Positions 5,225 through 7,378 of a stretch of 7,378 nucleotides of DNA are shown here, piece after piece. Below the pieces are notes generated by a model, which saw only the letters and a program-made list of their open reading frames with translations, searched no databases and was not told the DNA's origin. The DNA is from Erysipelotrichaceae bacterium (lineage in GTDB: Bacteria; Bacillota_I; Bacilli_A; Erysipelotrichales; Erysipelotrichaceae). Position 1 is the stretch's first letter; every line of letters starts with the position of its first letter. Location: the NCBI GenBank assembly GCA_003510215.1, contig DOKQ01000159.1, positions 1-7,378 of the forward strand. The letters run 5' to 3'. A program made the position numbers and the translations under genes.

Positions 5225-6781
5225 ATGTCAACAACACCCTATCAAATGGAACCATTTACGGATTTCACTATTGAATCTAATCAACTTAAATACAGACAAG
5301 GATTAAATATTGTCGAGTCGTATTTAGGCAAAGCTTATCCCCTGGTGATTAATGGACAACGAGTTCACTCAGAAAAGAAGATGGACTCACTCAACCCTTC
5401 CAATCACAAAGAAGTCGTTGGAACCATCCATCAGGCATCCATCAAAGAAGCAGATATGGCCATTCAAGCAGCACTTACGCGTTTCGAAAGTTGGAAGCAT
5501 GTTGATCCAGAAGTGCGAGCTGATGTCTTATTCAAATCAGCAGCGATCATCCGTCGCCGAAAATTTGAGTTTAGTGCACTACTCACCATCGAAGCAGGAA
5601 AACCTTGGGCAGAGGCAGATGCGGACGTCGCTGAAGCTATCGACTTTCTGGAATATTACGGACGTCAAATGAGACAGATGACTCGTGTTGACGATGCTAT
5701 CTTAAGTCGTAGAAATGTTGAAAGAAACGAGTATCATTATATCCCGCTTGGTGTAGGAGCCATCATTACACCATGGAACTTTCCATTAGCCATCCTAGTA
5801 GGTATGAGTAGTGCTGCCATCGTCAGTGGCAATACCATTTTGCTAAAACCAGCAAGTACAACCCAAGTTATTGCTTATAAATTTGTGGAAGTACTGGAAG
5901 AAGCTGGATTACCGGCAGGAGTTATAAACTTTATTCCTGGAAGTGGACGTGAAATCGGTGATTATATGGTCAACCATCCAAAGATAAGGTTTATCTCATT
6001 TACCGGAAGTAGAGATGTCGGCATCACGATTTATGAACGTGCTGCTAAAGTTCAGCCAGGTCAAATCTGGTTAAAGCGTGTGATTGCCGAAATGGGTGGT
6101 AAAGATGCCATCATCGTCGATGATCAGGCAGACCTAGATTTAGCGGCTGACTCCATTGTTCGCTCAGCCTTTGGTTTTAGTGGGCAGAAATGTTCCGCAT
6201 GCTCCCGAGCAATTATTCATGAAGCAGTGTATGACACAGTGGTTGCAAAAATGCTTGACATCGTCAAAACATTGAAAGTGGGTAGTCCAAAAGAATCAGA
6301 TACGTTTATGGGTCCGGTAAACGATCAAAATGCATTCAATAAAATCACTTCCTACTTTGAAGTTGGGGCTATTGAAGGTAAGTTAGTCTTTGGTGGCAAA
6401 GCAGATGACTCGCATGGCTGGTTTATTGAACCAACCATCTTCATTGATGTTGATAAGAATGCCCGACTCATGCACGAAGAAATTTTTGGTCCTGTTCTGG
6501 CTGTCTGTAAGGTAAAGGATTTTGATGAAGCACTGGAAGTTGCGAACAATACAGAATATGGTCTAACCGGAGCTGTCATTTCCAATAACCGTGAAAACTT
6601 ACATAGAGCTCGTAAAGAGTTCCATGTAGGTAACCTCTATTTTAATCGTAAGTGTACCGGTGCCATTGTAGGTTATCAGCCATTTGGCGGTTTTAATATG
6701 AGTGGTACGGATTCTAAAGCGGGTGGTCCTGAGTACCTACAACTTCATATGCAAGGGAAAACTATTTCAGAAACATATTAA
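5225..6781 (+). CDS. rocA: 1-pyrroline-5-carboxylate dehydrogenase (glutamate semialdehyde dehydrogenase)
   Basis: NAD(P)+-dependent aldehyde dehydrogenase that converts glutamate-5-semialdehyde, the open form of 1-pyrroline-5-carboxylate, to glutamate, the second step of proline catabolism. It has 518 residues, close to Bacillus RocA. Visible features are TPWNFP (182-187) in the oxyanion region, catalytic Glu289 in AEMGG, nucleophile Cys323 in GQKCSACSR, EEIFGP (418-423), and the P5C dehydrogenase signature GGFNMSGTDSKAGGPEYL (488-505). The N-terminal PFTDFTIE stretch is also RocA-like. GGAGGAG (5211-5217) is a very strong ribosome binding site directly after the beta-subunit stop codon, so this enzyme may be made in excess of the complex. 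It closes the operon and is followed by a hairpin terminator. The gene is intact. Confidence 0.95.
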   Translation: MSTTPYQMEPFTDFTIESNQLKYRQGLNIVESYLGKAYPLVINGQRVHSEKKMDSLNPSNHKEVVGTIHQASIKEADMAIQAALTRFESWKHVDPEVRADVLFKSAAIIRRRKFEFSALLTIEAGKPWAEADADVAEAIDFLEYYGRQMRQMTRVDDAILSRRNVERNEYHYIPLGVGAIITPWNFPLAILVGMSSAAIVSGNTILLKPASTTQVIAYKFVEVLEEAGLPAGVINFIPGSGREIGDYMVNHPKIRFISFTGSRDVGITIYERAAKVQPGQIWLKRVIAEMGGKDAIIVDDQADLDLAADSIVRSAFGFSGQKCSACSRAIIHEAVYDTVVAKMLDIVKTLKVGSPKESDTFMGPVNDQNAFNKITSYFEVGAIEGKLVFGGKADDSHGWFIEPTIFIDVDKNARLMHEEIFGPVLAVCKVKDFDEALEVANNTEYGLTGAVISNNRENLHRARKEFHVGNLYFNRKCTGAIVGYQPFGGFNMSGTDSKAGGPEYLQLHMQGKTISETY

Positions 6782-6784
6782 AAG

Positions 6785-6806
6785 AAGGCCGATGACTCGG
6801 CCTTTT
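6785..6806. terminator. Bidirectional Rho-independent terminator
   Basis: AAGGCCGA (6785-6792) and TCGGCCTT (6797-6804) form a perfect 8-bp GC-rich stem with a TGAC loop, followed by TT on the plus strand. On the minus strand the stem is followed by CTTT. It begins 3 bp after the rocA stop and ends just beyond the convergent lipoprotein gene, so it probably ends both transcripts. Confidence 0.85.
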
Positions 6807-6808
6807 AA

Positions 6809-7159
6809 CTACTCTTCGATTGGATGACGGAACACAAGTTTTGCTTCAAACAACTGCTCAAGTGAAATGAGCTCAGCTTCAAGAGCTTCGAAAATGTTGA
6901 GAACATCCTCGCCTGTTACAAAAAACATTTGACTTCCTTTTAAACAGGGTAGATAGTATTGAAACTGATCATCCTCACCCACAAACTCTAATGCTTCAGC
7001 ACAGGCCAGTTGACGTTGAACCACCAAATCATAAACATCGATTTCATCGATGACAGTGATTGGCTCGAGCCCTTTAAACTGACTTAAATGAGCAGGTTGT
7101 GCCTGCTGGCACCCAGTGATGATGAGCACGACTAACAATAGGGCAAGTATCTTTTTCAT
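6809..7159 (-). CDS. Small lipoprotein of unknown function
   Basis: A 116-residue exported lipoprotein. MKK is followed by a hydrophobic run (about 4-14) and a lipobox LIITGC with the lipidated cysteine at 17. The mature part is about 100 residues and acidic. It has two cysteines (53 and 72) that could form a disulfide outside the cell, and a Glu/Leu-rich C-terminal helix-like stretch (about 84-107). I recognise no family. GGAGGA (minus strand, 7171-7166) is a good ribosome binding site before the ATG, and TATAAT lies about 26 bases upstream. It is convergent with the proline operon and shares the terminator at 6785-6804, so it is not obviously linked to proline oxidation. It follows an aminotransferase gene on the same strand after 92 bp. 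Confidence 0.75.
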   Translation of the reverse strand: MKKILALLLVVLIITGCQQAQPAHLSQFKGLEPITVIDEIDVYDLVVQRQLACAEALEFVGEDDQFQYYLPCLKGSQMFFVTGEDVLNIFEALEAELISLEQLFEAKLVFRHPIEE

Positions 7160-7185
7160 AGGTATTCCTCCATATATCTAACTTT

Positions 7186-7191
7186 ATTATA
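7186..7191 (-). promoter_or_regulatory. Possible -10 box of the lipoprotein gene
   Basis: A consensus TATAAT on the minus strand lies 26 bases before the lipoprotein start. The sequence 16-18 bp further upstream (around CAGCAT) is a poor -35, so the promoter is uncertain. No clear terminator separates the gene from the upstream aminotransferase, so read-through transcription is also possible. Confidence 0.35.
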
Positions 7192-7251
7192 TATAGAAAG
7201 AAAACAAAATGCTGAAAATGACGATAACTTACCAAAAATCCATAGCAAGTT

Positions 7252-7378
7252 TCATTCAATGCGAGATGTTCGGTTCTTCAGGAAAATTTCAATCTTATCA
7301 CAGGCAGATTTAATGTGAGCCAGGGAGTATGAGTATGAGATACGAATGAACCCTTCTCCACGGGACTTTGACAGTTGA
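7252..7378 (-). CDS. PLP-dependent class I/II aminotransferase, C-terminal fragment
   Basis: Only the last 41 codons and the TGA stop (7254-7252) are in the window; the gene continues past the right edge. The reading frame gives GEGFIRISYSYSL, then an amphipathic helix (HIKSACDKIEIFLK) and a short basic tail. This is the usual end of aspartate/aromatic-type fold I aminotransferases, where the Arg of GxGFIRIS corresponds to the residue that binds the substrate carboxylate. Substrate cannot be assigned from this fragment, and the catalytic lysine lies outside the window. It is too short for a usual length cut-off but is clearly a real gene end. Confidence 0.75.
   Translation of the reverse strand, partial: QLSKSRGEGFIRISYSYSLAHIKSACDKIEIFLKNRTSRIE

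Noticed and set aside
5352..5672. A 106-codon plus-strand frame inside rocA
   Set aside because: Out-of-frame shadow; the rocA frame carries every conserved aldehyde dehydrogenase motif across this region.
7074..7259. Minus-strand frame spanning the lipoprotein promoter
   Set aside because: Overlaps the lipoprotein signal region in another frame and the aminotransferase stop; no ribosome binding site or recognisable product.

Overview
The window looks like a chromosomal segment of a low-G+C Bacillota-type bacterium (Bacilli, Erysipelotrichia or a relative). The evidence is AT-rich intergenic DNA, strong GGAGG ribosome binding sites, sigmaA-type promoters, a tRNA gene that encodes its CCA end, a lipobox lipoprotein and a RocA-type aldehyde dehydrogenase. 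UGA is used as a stop codon (at 2243-2245 and at the aminotransferase end), so this is not a UGA-reassigned mollicute. The genus cannot be fixed from the sequence alone.

Left part (1-1735): the end of an integrated mobile element. A tyrosine recombinase gene lies on the minus strand. It is followed on its 5' side by about 250 bp of non-coding DNA carrying an 11-bp tandem repeat and two short palindromes, and then by the 3' end of a complete minus-strand tRNA-Leu(CAA) gene. This is the usual layout of a tRNA-targeted prophage or integrative element. The element should extend leftwards beyond base 1, with tRNA-Leu as its attachment site and host DNA to the right. The tRNA has a clear promoter and a downstream hairpin terminator.

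Centre (1875-6804): a tight plus-strand operon of six genes with one promoter and one terminator. The first five encode a multi-subunit FAD/Fe-S amine dehydrogenase: a [2Fe-2S] protein, a FAD/pyridine-nucleotide-type oxidoreductase, an eight-cysteine ferredoxin, a BFD-type [2Fe-2S] protein and a DAO-family flavoprotein. The order matches the archaeal dye-linked L-proline dehydrogenase cluster (alpha, ferredoxin-like, BFD-like, beta), but with the alpha subunit divided into two genes. The sixth gene is a RocA-type 1-pyrroline-5-carboxylate dehydrogenase. Together they would oxidise L-proline to glutamate without the usual TIM-barrel PutB/PutA proline dehydrogenase. The first five genes overlap one another by 8-14 bp, which suggests translational coupling and subunit stoichiometry control. 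A near-consensus catabolite-responsive element covers most of the -35 box and the adjacent spacer, suggesting CcpA repression by preferred sugars.

Right part (6809-7378): minus-strand genes convergent with the operon. These are a small lipoprotein of unknown function and the C-terminal end of a PLP-dependent class I/II aminotransferase cut by the window edge. A perfect hairpin at 6785-6804 probably terminates transcription from both directions.

Bases 1-289 hold no gene I can support.
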